From contig CAMMNN010000027.1 in the NCBI GenBank assembly GCA_946498245.1, forward strand, positions 1-48,916: a stretch of 48,916 nt of DNA, given 5' to 3'. Under the pieces are notes generated by a model. It made no database searches and was not told where the DNA came from. It saw only the letters and a program-made list of their open reading frames with translations. This document shows positions 33,180 through 40,711 of the stretch, piece after piece. The position numbers and the translations under genes were made by a program. Position 1 is the stretch's first letter. Each line of letters begins with the position of its first letter. The stretch is from an uncultured Clostridium sp. Lineage in GTDB: Bacteria > Bacillota > Clostridia > Lachnospirales > Lachnospiraceae.

Positions 33180-34307
33180 TTAAGTCCAATGCAATATCTT
33201 ATTCCGAAGCTGTCTTGCCTCAAAAGCAGAGTATTTCTTTTCATTTTCAAAACTTTTCTTAAAAAAGTAATCATGCTTATCAAGTAAAAGCTGTGATATT
33301 TCATCAAAATCCGGTATCGGTTCTCTTTTCAAAGTTTCCGGAGCTATACCATACTTTCTGCATATTTCTAATTGATACAGAAAATTTAAAAAAGATCCTC
33401 TTGATGTAAGTTCATTAAAATATTGTTTTATCTGCGTATCTGTTTTATGGCAGTCCTTATCCAGTCCCTTAGCCTGATAATATAAATATTTCCAATGCAT
33501 TTGGTTTTGAACCAATACTGCCTGAAACAGAAACGGTAAAGTTAATACCTCGTATATCAGTCTTGCTTTTTCTTTTGGAGATTTTTGACTTCCATAAACT
33601 TTCTCCACAATGTCCATAGTTTCCATTGCTGAAAAGTAATCGCAGTATACTTCCTCACTTCCTGTCAATTCTCTACTGCTAAGTACAATTTTTGTTCTTT
33701 TTACTGCCGCCCTCATAGTTTTATCGTCCGGCTCAATTAATGTTATTTTCTTTAATAACGCCATGAGTCCTCTATACCCATTATCACTGGGAGATAATTC
33801 ATTCAGCCTTTCATGGCCCATCTCGTGTAATATAGCAGCCATCAAAGAGAAGTATATAACCTCATCAATCATGCTGACGCTGCTTTCTGCCGTTACCAGC
33901 ATATCATATTTTTTAAAAGGAGCGCCGAGCCGTTCATATTCCTGGGCAAAACTCAAGGCCAATGGAGGAATGTCGTCCTGAAGGCTTGCCTGGGTCAGAA
34001 TAATCAGATTATAAATCATATAATGCACAAAATCCATGTTGCATCCAAAAGGAAACCTGCCAGCACAAAAATAATATGCTGTCAAATAATGTTCAAACAA
34101 ATTCCAGAAATGATAGTCAAGAATAAAATACGTTTCATCATTTAGCTTGACGCGTTTCATAAACATTCTGGTACTGTAAATCTCAATAAAATTAATCCCA
34201 TATTTCTCATGGATAAAATCCATGAAAATATGAAAGTCTTTTTCATATTTTACATACTTGGGGGCATGGAGGAGATTATGCCTGTTTATATAACTGTAAA
34301 TGTCCAT
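33180..34307 (-). CDS. Putative zinc-metallopeptidase-like protein (HExxH), unknown family
   Basis: A 375-residue protein with no family recognised. A zincin motif HEMGH (about residues 161-165, in AAILHEMGHERLNEL) is followed by EEVYCDYFSAMETMD at about 218-232, an E-x-x-C-D arrangement resembling the third ligand of gluzincin peptidases. The rest is mostly helical and rich in Tyr, Phe and Lys. No signal peptide is seen, so it is probably cytoplasmic. It is A/T-rich compared with its neighbours, suggesting transfer. It follows the 125-residue small-protein gene by 9 bases and seems to form a two-gene operon. Confidence 0.6.
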   Translation of the reverse strand: MDIYSYINRHNLLHAPKYVKYEKDFHIFMDFIHEKYGINFIEIYSTRMFMKRVKLNDETYFILDYHFWNLFEHYLTAYYFCAGRFPFGCNMDFVHYMIYNLIILTQASLQDDIPPLALSFAQEYERLGAPFKKYDMLVTAESSVSMIDEVIYFSLMAAILHEMGHERLNELSPSDNGYRGLMALLKKITLIEPDDKTMRAAVKRTKIVLSSRELTGSEEVYCDYFSAMETMDIVEKVYGSQKSPKEKARLIYEVLTLPFLFQAVLVQNQMHWKYLYYQAKGLDKDCHKTDTQIKQYFNELTSRGSFLNFLYQLEICRKYGIAPETLKREPIPDFDEISQLLLDKHDYFFKKSFENEKKYSAFEARQLRNKILHWT

Positions 34308-34316
34308 ACAAATCCT

Positions 34317-34694
34317 TTATTCATCTGCGGATTTCTCTGAGCTGTTGTTTTGACTGCTGCTATGTTCTTTGTCCTGTTCTCTGTCCCTGTTCTTGTCTTC
34401 CAATAATTCCTCTAGTACAGTATGGACATGTGAAAATGAACCCTTAATTTTAATTCCTTCATACTCAATTTCAATTTTCTCTTTTTCAAACAGACCCTCT
34501 AAAACTGTTTTCGCATTTTCCGATTTTGCAAAAAAAGCCACAGCACTAACCACAATCGCTAAAAATCCACACCCTGTACAGTGATCCTCTTTAACGGTAT
34601 CGTAATCTTCAAAAATACCTTCTAATGCAGACACAGTTTCATTATCATTACTGTCTGCAATAATCCATATCTGTTCGTTATTGACATGATTCAT
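34317..34694 (-). CDS. Small membrane-associated protein, partner of the HExxH protein
   Basis: A 125-residue protein. It begins with an acidic region, followed by one hydrophobic segment CGFLAIVVSAVAFFAK (about residues 42-57). A beta-strand-rich part follows (KIEIEYEGIKIKGSFSHVHTVLEELLED, about 72-99), and then a highly charged Ser/Asn/Glu/Asp tail (ending EHSSSQNNSSEKSADE). The layout of a short alpha/beta constant component beside a predicted peptidase recalls the effector-associated (EACC1-like) two-gene conflict systems, but no sequence family was confirmed. It is the first gene of the pair, with GGAGGA upstream, and a 112-bp tandem repeat lies just beyond its promoter region. Confidence 0.55.
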   Translation of the reverse strand: MNHVNNEQIWIIADSNDNETVSALEGIFEDYDTVKEDHCTGCGFLAIVVSAVAFFAKSENAKTVLEGLFEKEKIEIEYEGIKIKGSFSHVHTVLEELLEDKNRDREQDKEHSSSQNNSSEKSADE

Positions 34695-34743
34695 ATCCCC
34701 TATCCTCCTTATCTTCTATGAGTACACAAATCAATACGTTTAG

Positions 34744-34967
34744 TATACCATGTCCGCTGCGCGGCCATGGCTGCCTCCGGCGGAATTTAGCACCCGGATT
34801 TCTGCGGTGAACGCAGAAACCGGTATGTGCAGTATAATAGCCGCCTTACGGCTATTATACCATGTCCGCTGCGCGGCCATGGCTGCCTCCGGCGGAATTT
34901 AGCACCCGGATTTCTGCGGTAAACGCAGAAACCGGTATGTGCAGTATAATAGCCGCCTTACGGCTAT
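34744..34967. repeat. 112-bp tandem repeat, two near-identical units
   Basis: Units at 34744-34855 and 34856-34967 differ at one base (TGAACGC/TAAACGC). Each holds hairpins: TTTCTGCG/CGCAGAAA and AATAGCCG/CGGCTATT, plus a GC-rich part with GGCCATGG. The start of a third unit (TATACCAT) ends the array. It resembles a mobile palindromic element duplicated in place, lying between the operon terminator and the HExxH cassette. Confidence 0.8.
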
Positions 34968-35020
34968 TATACCATCTCCCTCTGCACGATACAACCCGTG
35001 CCCTGCCATCGAGAGATACT

Positions 35021-35053
35021 AAAAAGAGCCAGTCCGTAATCGGCTGACTCCTT
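35021..35053 (-). terminator. Terminator of the long polysaccharide/organic-acid operon
   Basis: The minus strand reads GGAGTCAGCCG, a short loop, CGGACTGGCTC and then TTTTTAG. It lies 26 bases after the stop of the last gene (class I hydro-lyase alpha). Confidence 0.7.
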
Positions 35054-35078
35054 TAACTCTATTTGCAATATTCTCTCT

Positions 35079-35939
35079 TTAATCCCACTCCACGCTGGCT
35101 ATTCTCGGCTCAAAACAGCAGGTCGGACGCACACATACAATTCTCACTCCGCTTGCCCGCTGAGGACCGACCTTCATAAATGTTGCAAGAACACTGGTTC
35201 TGCCGTGAAGGCCCAACGGACCGATATTGGCGGCATTGACGCGTCTAGTGATCTCCTTTTCCATTTCGTCTTGACTGCCGTATTTGCCCTCTGTCTGAGC
35301 CAGAAGCATCATAGAGGCGGCTTCAAAATGGCTTCTTCCAATTCCCACGGCCAAGGTACAGGGGGAACATCCCAATTGGGCTACGCCTTCCGTCGCCCAG
35401 GACACAATTTCATCCAGTACAGTCTGAGTATTGTGCTTATGGAACACACGGAAGGTCTTAGCCCGGATAGCCGGCCCCCCGCCAAACATCAGCACATGAA
35501 GCCTCACTACATTATCCTGGCAGCGCCGAATCAAAATGGGAGCAGGTTCCACTCCAGCGCTATCAGGATTCAACCCGCCGGACTGATCGATTCTTTGACT
35601 GTCGTTTCCCATAATTCCCATCGGGCGACCGGGAAGTTTTCGCAGGCCTTCTCTGACTCCCTCTTTTATGGCATCCAGCATTCGTCCCGTTACTGCCATA
35701 TCCGGGCCGACTTCCAAAACCAAGTGGGGAATCCCTGTATCGTCGCAAAGTGGGCTGTGATTTTTCTCCGCCGCCTCCGCATTTTCAAGGATCGTTTCTA
35801 AGACCCACCTGGCCCTCTCACTGTCTTCCTCTGCAATTGCTTTTTTGTAAGCTTCCTTCTTGTCCTTTCGGAACGTGGAACCTGCTTCCACCAGCGTATC
35901 CCGGACAATAGCTGTAATCTCCTGGTAACTTTTATTCAT
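35079..35939 (-). CDS. Class I fumarate/tartrate-type hydro-lyase, alpha subunit
   Basis: A 286-residue subunit of the [4Fe-4S] class I fumarase/L-tartrate dehydratase/mesaconase family, which catalyses reversible addition of water to a dicarboxylate. Visible are CDDTGIPHLVLEVG, NDSQRIDQSGGLNPDSAG, GCSPCTLAVGIGRSHFEAA and VRPTCCFEPRIASVEW, with the conserved Cys for the iron-sulfur cluster. Start is ATG 35939 with GGGAGGAGC upstream; the longer frame adds 9 residues. It overlaps the beta-subunit gene by 8 bases. Whether it uses fumarate, tartrate or a methylated acid such as mesaconate cannot be read from sequence; the operon (CitE-like lyase, PrpD) makes a non-housekeeping substrate plausible. 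Confidence 0.88.
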   Translation of the reverse strand: MNKSYQEITAIVRDTLVEAGSTFRKDKKEAYKKAIAEEDSERARWVLETILENAEAAEKNHSPLCDDTGIPHLVLEVGPDMAVTGRMLDAIKEGVREGLRKLPGRPMGIMGNDSQRIDQSGGLNPDSAGVEPAPILIRRCQDNVVRLHVLMFGGGPAIRAKTFRVFHKHNTQTVLDEIVSWATEGVAQLGCSPCTLAVGIGRSHFEAASMMLLAQTEGKYGSQDEMEKEITRRVNAANIGPLGLHGRTSVLATFMKVGPQRASGVRIVCVRPTCCFEPRIASVEWD

Positions 35940-36441
35940 AAATGCTCCTCCCATGAACTGCAGCAATAATAGCCGGGTATCTGACGACCTTCAGTTGATA
36001 CAACGCTTCCATACCGAGTTCAGGAAAAGCCGCCAGTTTCTGTTCCACAGTCTTATCGCCCAGTAATGCCGTCACCGGCGGAATCACTGCATAGACAGCA
36101 TCATACTCCTTCAGAGCCTCTACGGTTTCTTTATGGATTGCCCCTTTTCCTAAATGCAGCCTGACGCCTGCTTTGCTGAGAGGCTTTATGCTGCTCTCGA
36201 TTTCTAGCTTATTACTGGACGTAGGCCCTACTCCAGCAGGACTTACGGCTGTGTGAAAAATGACATTTCCTTCCAAAGAAATGCCAAGCTCGGATGATTT
36301 TCCTTCTTCGGCCATTTTCACCAGCTTCGGAAGCACTGCGTCGCGGCCGCAGAGAATGTATCCTGTGAGAGTTATTGTATCTCCCACCTGCAGACCCGAT
36401 ACCGCCTCTTTTGTAATAGGCGTTGTTATTTCCATATTCAT
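35932..36441 (-). CDS. Class I fumarate/tartrate-type hydro-lyase, beta subunit
   Basis: A 169-residue partner of the alpha subunit, matching the FumB-C-terminal/TtdB-like domain: TITLTGYILCGRDAVLPKLV, FHTAVSPAGVGPTSSNKLEIES and GKGAIHKETVEALKEYDAVYAVIPPVTALL. The two-gene form is common in anaerobes. It follows the CitE-like lyase by 33 bases and is translationally coupled to the alpha gene. Confidence 0.88.
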   Translation of the reverse strand: MNMEITTPITKEAVSGLQVGDTITLTGYILCGRDAVLPKLVKMAEEGKSSELGISLEGNVIFHTAVSPAGVGPTSSNKLEIESSIKPLSKAGVRLHLGKGAIHKETVEALKEYDAVYAVIPPVTALLGDKTVEQKLAAFPELGMEALYQLKVVRYPAIIAAVHGRSIYE

Positions 36442-36473
36442 TATGCTATCCTCCGGTCTTCTGCCTGTGTTTT

Positions 36474-37619
36474 CTATTCATTTACAGCAAACAGTTTGAC
36501 GTAAGCTCCTTCATTTTCAATAACGCCAAAGGCCCGGGCTCTGTTGTATATCTTTTTCGCCCAGTTGGTATGGGGCTTGATCTCGTTCATTTTATTTCCT
36601 CCGGAACCTTTTACCACGCCGCCGCCTGTTCCAAGAACCTGGCAGGCGTCGTCATACTCTTCCTTTGTAACCGCCATCAGCGCGTTTACAAACTTTACAT
36701 GGGTGGGATGAATGACGGTGCGGCCCACAAATCCATTGGCTTTATCCAGGATCACCTCCCGAAGCAGGCCGTCAATTTCGTTATTGACAATAGGAAGCCG
36801 TTTCATCAGATAATCCTCTATACCATGGTGGGGGAGTTCCTCAAACATTAATTCCTTCGGTGCACGGAAGTACTCCCACACTGGCCCTGAAATTACGTAA
36901 TCGTTATTGCGTCCGCAGACATTGATAATATCTGAAAGGCATTCCCGCACGGTCATAATATCATAAATGGAATAATCGACGCCGCGGCGCACTCCAAATA
37001 CCGAACTGAAATCCGTACCTCCCACGCGAACCTGAAGTACCAGGTCGTGGTACTTGTCCAGAATCTTTTTAATTCCCGTCAGTTCTGCCATTCGGGTTTC
37101 TTTGTAGGCAACCTCCGCATCTTCAATAATCGGCATACCATAAAGGATTTCACCAAAGCGGTTATTTAGATCCTGAAGATAGGCATAGTATTCATAACCG
37201 TTTTCAGCATTGAATTTCGGAAAATTAATGCCGCACAGAGATCGAACCTCCTGTTTTGTCAGCTTATCGCCAAAAGCCTTAAACTGAGCAAGGCTGCGAA
37301 TGCGGACAAAAATCAGCGGAACTTGATCCTCTTCCAGCCTGCCATTATCCACAGCTTCGGTCACTGCTGCCAGCAAATGGTGGACGTTTTCCATAGCCTC
37401 GGGAACCTTTTCTTCCGGGCAGGCGTCTTCAAAACACAGAACAATGGTTGTCAGACCGGGCATAGCATGATTCAATATTTTAGGAGTAAAATCCTTAAAC
37501 CCAGGCATATACATAGCTGCGCCAAGGCAGTACTGAAGGAGCTCACGGTCTGTATATTTATTGAAATGTTCCGGCTCCACAACAAACTGAAAGTCCGGAT
37601 TGTACATATGGTGTCTCAT
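36474..37619 (-). CDS. HpcH/HpaI aldolase / citrate-lyase-beta-like C-C bond lyase
   Basis: A 381-residue TIM-barrel protein of the CitE-like C-C bond lyase group. Segments such as GLTTIVLCFEDACPEEKVPEA, PLIFVRIRSLAQF, MPIIEDAEVAYKET, VRVGGTDFSSVFGVRRGVDYSIYDIMTVRE and GFVGRTVIHPTHVKFVNAL match this fold: the acidic metal ligands (Glu/Asp) and a conserved Arg for the acyl or oxoacid are plausible in these. Some relatives are found in operons with ATP-grasp proteins. The start is ATG 37619, supported by AAGGGAAGGG upstream. Predicted action is cleavage or formation of a C-C bond between an oxoacid and an acyl compound, for example citramalate-like; substrate not known. Confidence 0.8.
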   Translation of the reverse strand: MRHHMYNPDFQFVVEPEHFNKYTDRELLQYCLGAAMYMPGFKDFTPKILNHAMPGLTTIVLCFEDACPEEKVPEAMENVHHLLAAVTEAVDNGRLEEDQVPLIFVRIRSLAQFKAFGDKLTKQEVRSLCGINFPKFNAENGYEYYAYLQDLNNRFGEILYGMPIIEDAEVAYKETRMAELTGIKKILDKYHDLVLQVRVGGTDFSSVFGVRRGVDYSIYDIMTVRECLSDIINVCGRNNDYVISGPVWEYFRAPKELMFEELPHHGIEDYLMKRLPIVNNEIDGLLREVILDKANGFVGRTVIHPTHVKFVNALMAVTKEEYDDACQVLGTGGGVVKGSGGNKMNEIKPHTNWAKKIYNRARAFGVIENEGAYVKLFAVNE

Positions 37620-37675
37620 GATTTTTCCCTTCCCTTTTCGTTCCGGCGCAGAAGTTTGCCGGAAGTTTCGTATTT

Positions 37676-38578
37676 TTAAAGCAGGCTTCCTCTGGGAGAC
37701 CAAACGGCTTCCGGATAATATTCATCAATCATCCGTTTTACAAGACTGCACTGCTTTGCCCGCTTCCGGGCGTCGTCTTCCGTGCTGTCCCAGCTATGGG
37801 TCGCAGCCACGGAACCGCCGGTTTTCAGATAAATAGGCGCGGCAATCCGTATCATTTCCGGCACTTCGTAATGACGGATAAAGCCGCCGGTGGATTTCGG
37901 GTTTTCGGTATGGATGTCAATCGGACAGTCTATAGCCTGACGCATAGCCCCCAGCATCTGAAGCTGAATGTCCCGGACGGGATTAATAGAATCCGCTCCA
38001 ATATTCTCCAGCAGTTTTGCGGAGCAGGGATTTCCGTGACCAGCATGGGCTGATACCTTAAAATGACAGTCCTCAGGAATTTCACCTGCCTTGCGCATTT
38101 CATTTAATACCCACAGGCAGCCTTCGTCATATACCAGGAAACCGCGACAACCAATTCTTGCAGCCCGCTTTACCTCCTCAATGGCCCGGACAATCTGCTC
38201 CTGCCCCCTCAGCCGGTATCCCATACGGACGCCTTCCTCGGTATGAACAGAGGCCGATGTGTCCGTAGTCGCCCTGGGACCGATAGCAAGTATTAAATCC
38301 GTCTTCCACTTATGGGCCAAATCCACCATTTTTCCAATTTCCGCATCTGTCAGGCGCATAATGCCCTGAGTCTGTGTAACCCGATGCAGATACAGTCCGT
38401 AGCTGTCCATAGCTTCCAGCAAAGCTTCCATCACTTTTGGCCCCTGAATGCCGGGAACTTCAAAACGGTACTGTCCACCGTCGGCAAACCGTTTTTCAGA
38501 AGAAGGCAGCTCGTACGCATCCCCTCCCGGAAGGCCGATTGACCTGAGAAATTCTCTCGTTTTTTCCATACTGTTCAT
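37676..38578 (-). CDS. TIM-barrel protein of unknown function, U32-peptidase-like
   Basis: A 300-residue protein. Segments EIGKMVDLAHKWKTDLILAIG, AARIGCRGFLVYDEGCLWVLNEM, FKVSAHAGHGNPCSAKLLENIGADSINPV and MRQAIDCPIDIHTENPKSTGGFIRHYEVPEM suggest a barrel with conserved Glu, Asp, His and Cys at strand ends. It resembles TIM-barrel proteins loosely annotated as U32 peptidases, without clear catalytic assignment. The start codon overlaps the stop of the preceding decarboxylase gene (ATGA), indicating coupling. Function is unknown; its placement inside the enzyme cassette suggests a metabolic role. Confidence 0.7.
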   Translation of the reverse strand: MNSMEKTREFLRSIGLPGGDAYELPSSEKRFADGGQYRFEVPGIQGPKVMEALLEAMDSYGLYLHRVTQTQGIMRLTDAEIGKMVDLAHKWKTDLILAIGPRATTDTSASVHTEEGVRMGYRLRGQEQIVRAIEEVKRAARIGCRGFLVYDEGCLWVLNEMRKAGEIPEDCHFKVSAHAGHGNPCSAKLLENIGADSINPVRDIQLQMLGAMRQAIDCPIDIHTENPKSTGGFIRHYEVPEMIRIAAPIYLKTGGSVAATHSWDSTEDDARKRAKQCSLVKRMIDEYYPEAVWSPRGSLL

Positions 38579-39732
38579 GGCTTTATTCCTTTCTCCCCGT
38601 TAAAATGATTCAAACTATCTATAAAAGTATCTATCGCTTCTCTGTGATCAAAAACAATGGGCGGCAGTTTGCGGGTAAGTCCTTTGTGGATCCGGCAGTC
38701 GATAAAAGAAGCCCTTCCGCATCCTTTTAAAGCTTTGACCGCCTCTGCCAGCTCCTTCGCCGTGGTTACAGGATGTCCTATTGTCCTGTAGCCGCAGGCT
38801 TCCGCAATTTGTGTGAAATCCACTTTATGGCCGGCAGAAGGCTGGCCTCCTACAGACTCATGAGCTCCGTTGTTTAAAACAACGTGCATATAATTAGGGG
38901 CTTCCAGTTTGCTAACCATTGTCATGGCGCCCATGTGCATCATGCAGGCGCTGTCACCGTCCAGAACAACTACTTTCCTATCGGGTCTTTCCAGTGCAAT
39001 TCCCAGAGCTACAGAGCTTGCATGGCCCATAGCGCCTACGTTCAGAAAATCATGGGCCTTCGTCTCTCCCCTTTTTTCCCTCAGAAAAAACAGCTCCCTT
39101 GTCGCCCTTCCCGTCGTAGCGCAGAAGACAGCGTCTTCCGGCATCTCTTCCAAAATTACCTCCATTGCTTCTTCCCGGCTCATAGGATAGGTATTGTCCA
39201 GATTGTTGTTTTTTTTCTCCGCCGCCATAACTCCCTTCGGAGCAATAAAAGCGTAGGGCCGGCGGGTTTCCCTGCAGTATTTTGCCGCCTTTTCCACGGT
39301 TTTGGCAAACATTTCGTCATCATCCTCAAGGATTACGTAAGGAATCCCCATCAGTTTCAGCAATCCGGGCGTAATCTCTCCCTGCAGTTTATGCTGCGGG
39401 TGGTTCGGCTCTGTGTCAGCCTGACCGCGCCAGCCTATGAGAAGCAGCATGGGAACTCCATAGACATTCTGATCCACAAGGCTTGCCAGCGGATTCACCG
39501 CATTTCCCATTCCGCTGTTTTGCATATAGACAAGGGAGAGTTCTTTGCTTGCGAAATAATGGCCAGCCGCTATGCCGACCGCATTTCCTTCATTGGCCGC
39601 GATAATATTGCGGCTGCCGCAGTTTTCCAAAGCGTAATTGCAGAAGCCGTTTAAATAAGAATCCGGCACTCCAGTAAAAAAAGTGACTCCCCATCGGGCC
39701 AGTTCTTCAAACACTCTTTTTTGATCTAACAT
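38575..39732 (-). CDS. ThDP-dependent 2-oxoacid decarboxylase, phosphonopyruvate/sulfopyruvate decarboxylase-like
   Basis: A 385-residue cytosolic ThDP enzyme of the phosphonopyruvate/sulfopyruvate decarboxylase group. Visible are GVTFFTGVPDSYLNGFCNYAL, NEGNAVGIAAGHYFA (with the cofactor-activating Glu), YMQNSGMGNAVNPLASLVD and the ThDP/Mg motif VVLDGDSACMMHMGAMTMVSKLEAPNYMHVVLNNG. Length is typical. No PEP mutase (AepX), the usual partner making phosphonopyruvate, lies in this window, so the true oxoacid is open. The gene is coupled to its neighbours on both sides (4- and 7-base overlaps), and an aldehyde reductase follows directly upstream, as expected for handling the decarboxylation product. 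Confidence 0.85.
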   Translation of the reverse strand: MLDQKRVFEELARWGVTFFTGVPDSYLNGFCNYALENCGSRNIIAANEGNAVGIAAGHYFASKELSLVYMQNSGMGNAVNPLASLVDQNVYGVPMLLLIGWRGQADTEPNHPQHKLQGEITPGLLKLMGIPYVILEDDDEMFAKTVEKAAKYCRETRRPYAFIAPKGVMAAEKKNNNLDNTYPMSREEAMEVILEEMPEDAVFCATTGRATRELFFLREKRGETKAHDFLNVGAMGHASSVALGIALERPDRKVVVLDGDSACMMHMGAMTMVSKLEAPNYMHVVLNNGAHESVGGQPSAGHKVDFTQIAEACGYRTIGHPVTTAKELAEAVKALKGCGRASFIDCRIHKGLTRKLPPIVFDHREAIDTFIDSLNHFNGEKGIKP

Positions 39733-40700
39733 TTCTTTTCACCCCCTACGGAGCCTTTCCCCTGATACAATGTAAAGTATTGAGGGCTGTCGCCTTTACA
39801 GATCTCCCATGCTTTCTCAAAAGCTTCTGTTATCGTTTCCGGAAGGGGTCCCGCCTTTACAGCTTCCATATTCTGTTTTAAATGTTCTGTTTTCGATGCT
39901 CCTATGATAATGGCATCCCCACGGCCTGCATCAAGCATAGAGTGATACGCCAACCAGCGGTAGACTGCTTCAATTATGGCAATTCCCTCTTTTTCGCAGG
40001 CGGTTTTTATGATTTTCACAGCGTTAAAATAGCTTTCTTTCCAATAGCGTTTCTGGTAATTAGGACGGTGGGTAAAACGACCGTCAGCAGGAGTATCCTG
40101 GTAGGCTTCATAACGTCCCGTCAGCAGGCCTCCGGCCAATGGATTATAGGCATAAAACCGCAGGCCGAAGTGGTCAAGGCAGGCCTTTAGTTCTACCTCC
40201 GCTTTCCTGGTCAGAGGATTATAAATTCCTTCAAAAACAGTTGGAAGAACCCAGCCGTTTTTATCACATTTGTGCCATACGTCCGATACCATCCATGCCG
40301 GAAAATTGGACAGTCCGAGTTCTCTGAATTTCCCTTCCTTATGGAGATTGCTGCAGGCTTCTAAGACGGATTCCACCGGCGTCGCAGGATCAGGAAAGTG
40401 CAGGTAAAAGGTATCTACTGAGGAAAGACCTAATCTCTCCAAAGATTCCTTTAGTTGCAAATAAGCAGCTTCACCGTCCAATTTTCCGCTAATCCGCGGA
40501 TTTACCTTTGTAGAAATTCTGAAAGGGCGGTTCAGCTTTGGCAAAACCTCTCCCAGAAGCCTTTCGCAACTTCCCTCATTATAAACGTAAGCCGTGTCCA
40601 GCTCCTCATATCCCTCGTCCAAAAAGGTTTCTACAAACGCTTTTACATCAGGGTCAAACACAGACTCGCCAAATGTCATTGTCCCCAGCACTAACTTCAT
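39726..40700 (-). CDS. Aldo/keto reductase, AKR7-like aldehyde reductase
   Basis: A 324-residue NADPH-dependent reductase of the aldo/keto reductase superfamily, close in style to AKR7 (aflatoxin/succinic-semialdehyde reductases): LGTMTFGESVFDP, DTAYVYNEGSCERLLGEVL (catalytic Asp and Tyr), ISTKVNP (catalytic Lys), YLHFPDPATPVESVLEA (His region), GLSNFPAWMVSDVW, YNPLAGGLLTGRYE and IIGASKTEHLKQNMEAV. It probably reduces the aldehyde formed by the adjacent decarboxylase; this is inference from gene order. It overlaps the decarboxylase start by 7 bases and lies 11 bases after the PrpD gene. Confidence 0.85.
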   Translation of the reverse strand: MKLVLGTMTFGESVFDPDVKAFVETFLDEGYEELDTAYVYNEGSCERLLGEVLPKLNRPFRISTKVNPRISGKLDGEAAYLQLKESLERLGLSSVDTFYLHFPDPATPVESVLEACSNLHKEGKFRELGLSNFPAWMVSDVWHKCDKNGWVLPTVFEGIYNPLTRKAEVELKACLDHFGLRFYAYNPLAGGLLTGRYEAYQDTPADGRFTHRPNYQKRYWKESYFNAVKIIKTACEKEGIAIIEAVYRWLAYHSMLDAGRGDAIIIGASKTEHLKQNMEAVKAGPLPETITEAFEKAWEICKGDSPQYFTLYQGKGSVGGEKKC

Positions 40701-40711
40701 ACTGCCCCTCC

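Noticed and set aside
34744..34967. Possible CRISPR array from the repeated 112-bp units
   Set aside because: Only two long direct units with no spacer between them and internal palindromes; no cas genes are present.
38884..39654. A 256-codon plus-strand frame antisense to the ThDP decarboxylase
   Set aside because: It is the complement of a gene with full ThDP motifs and has no domain of its own.
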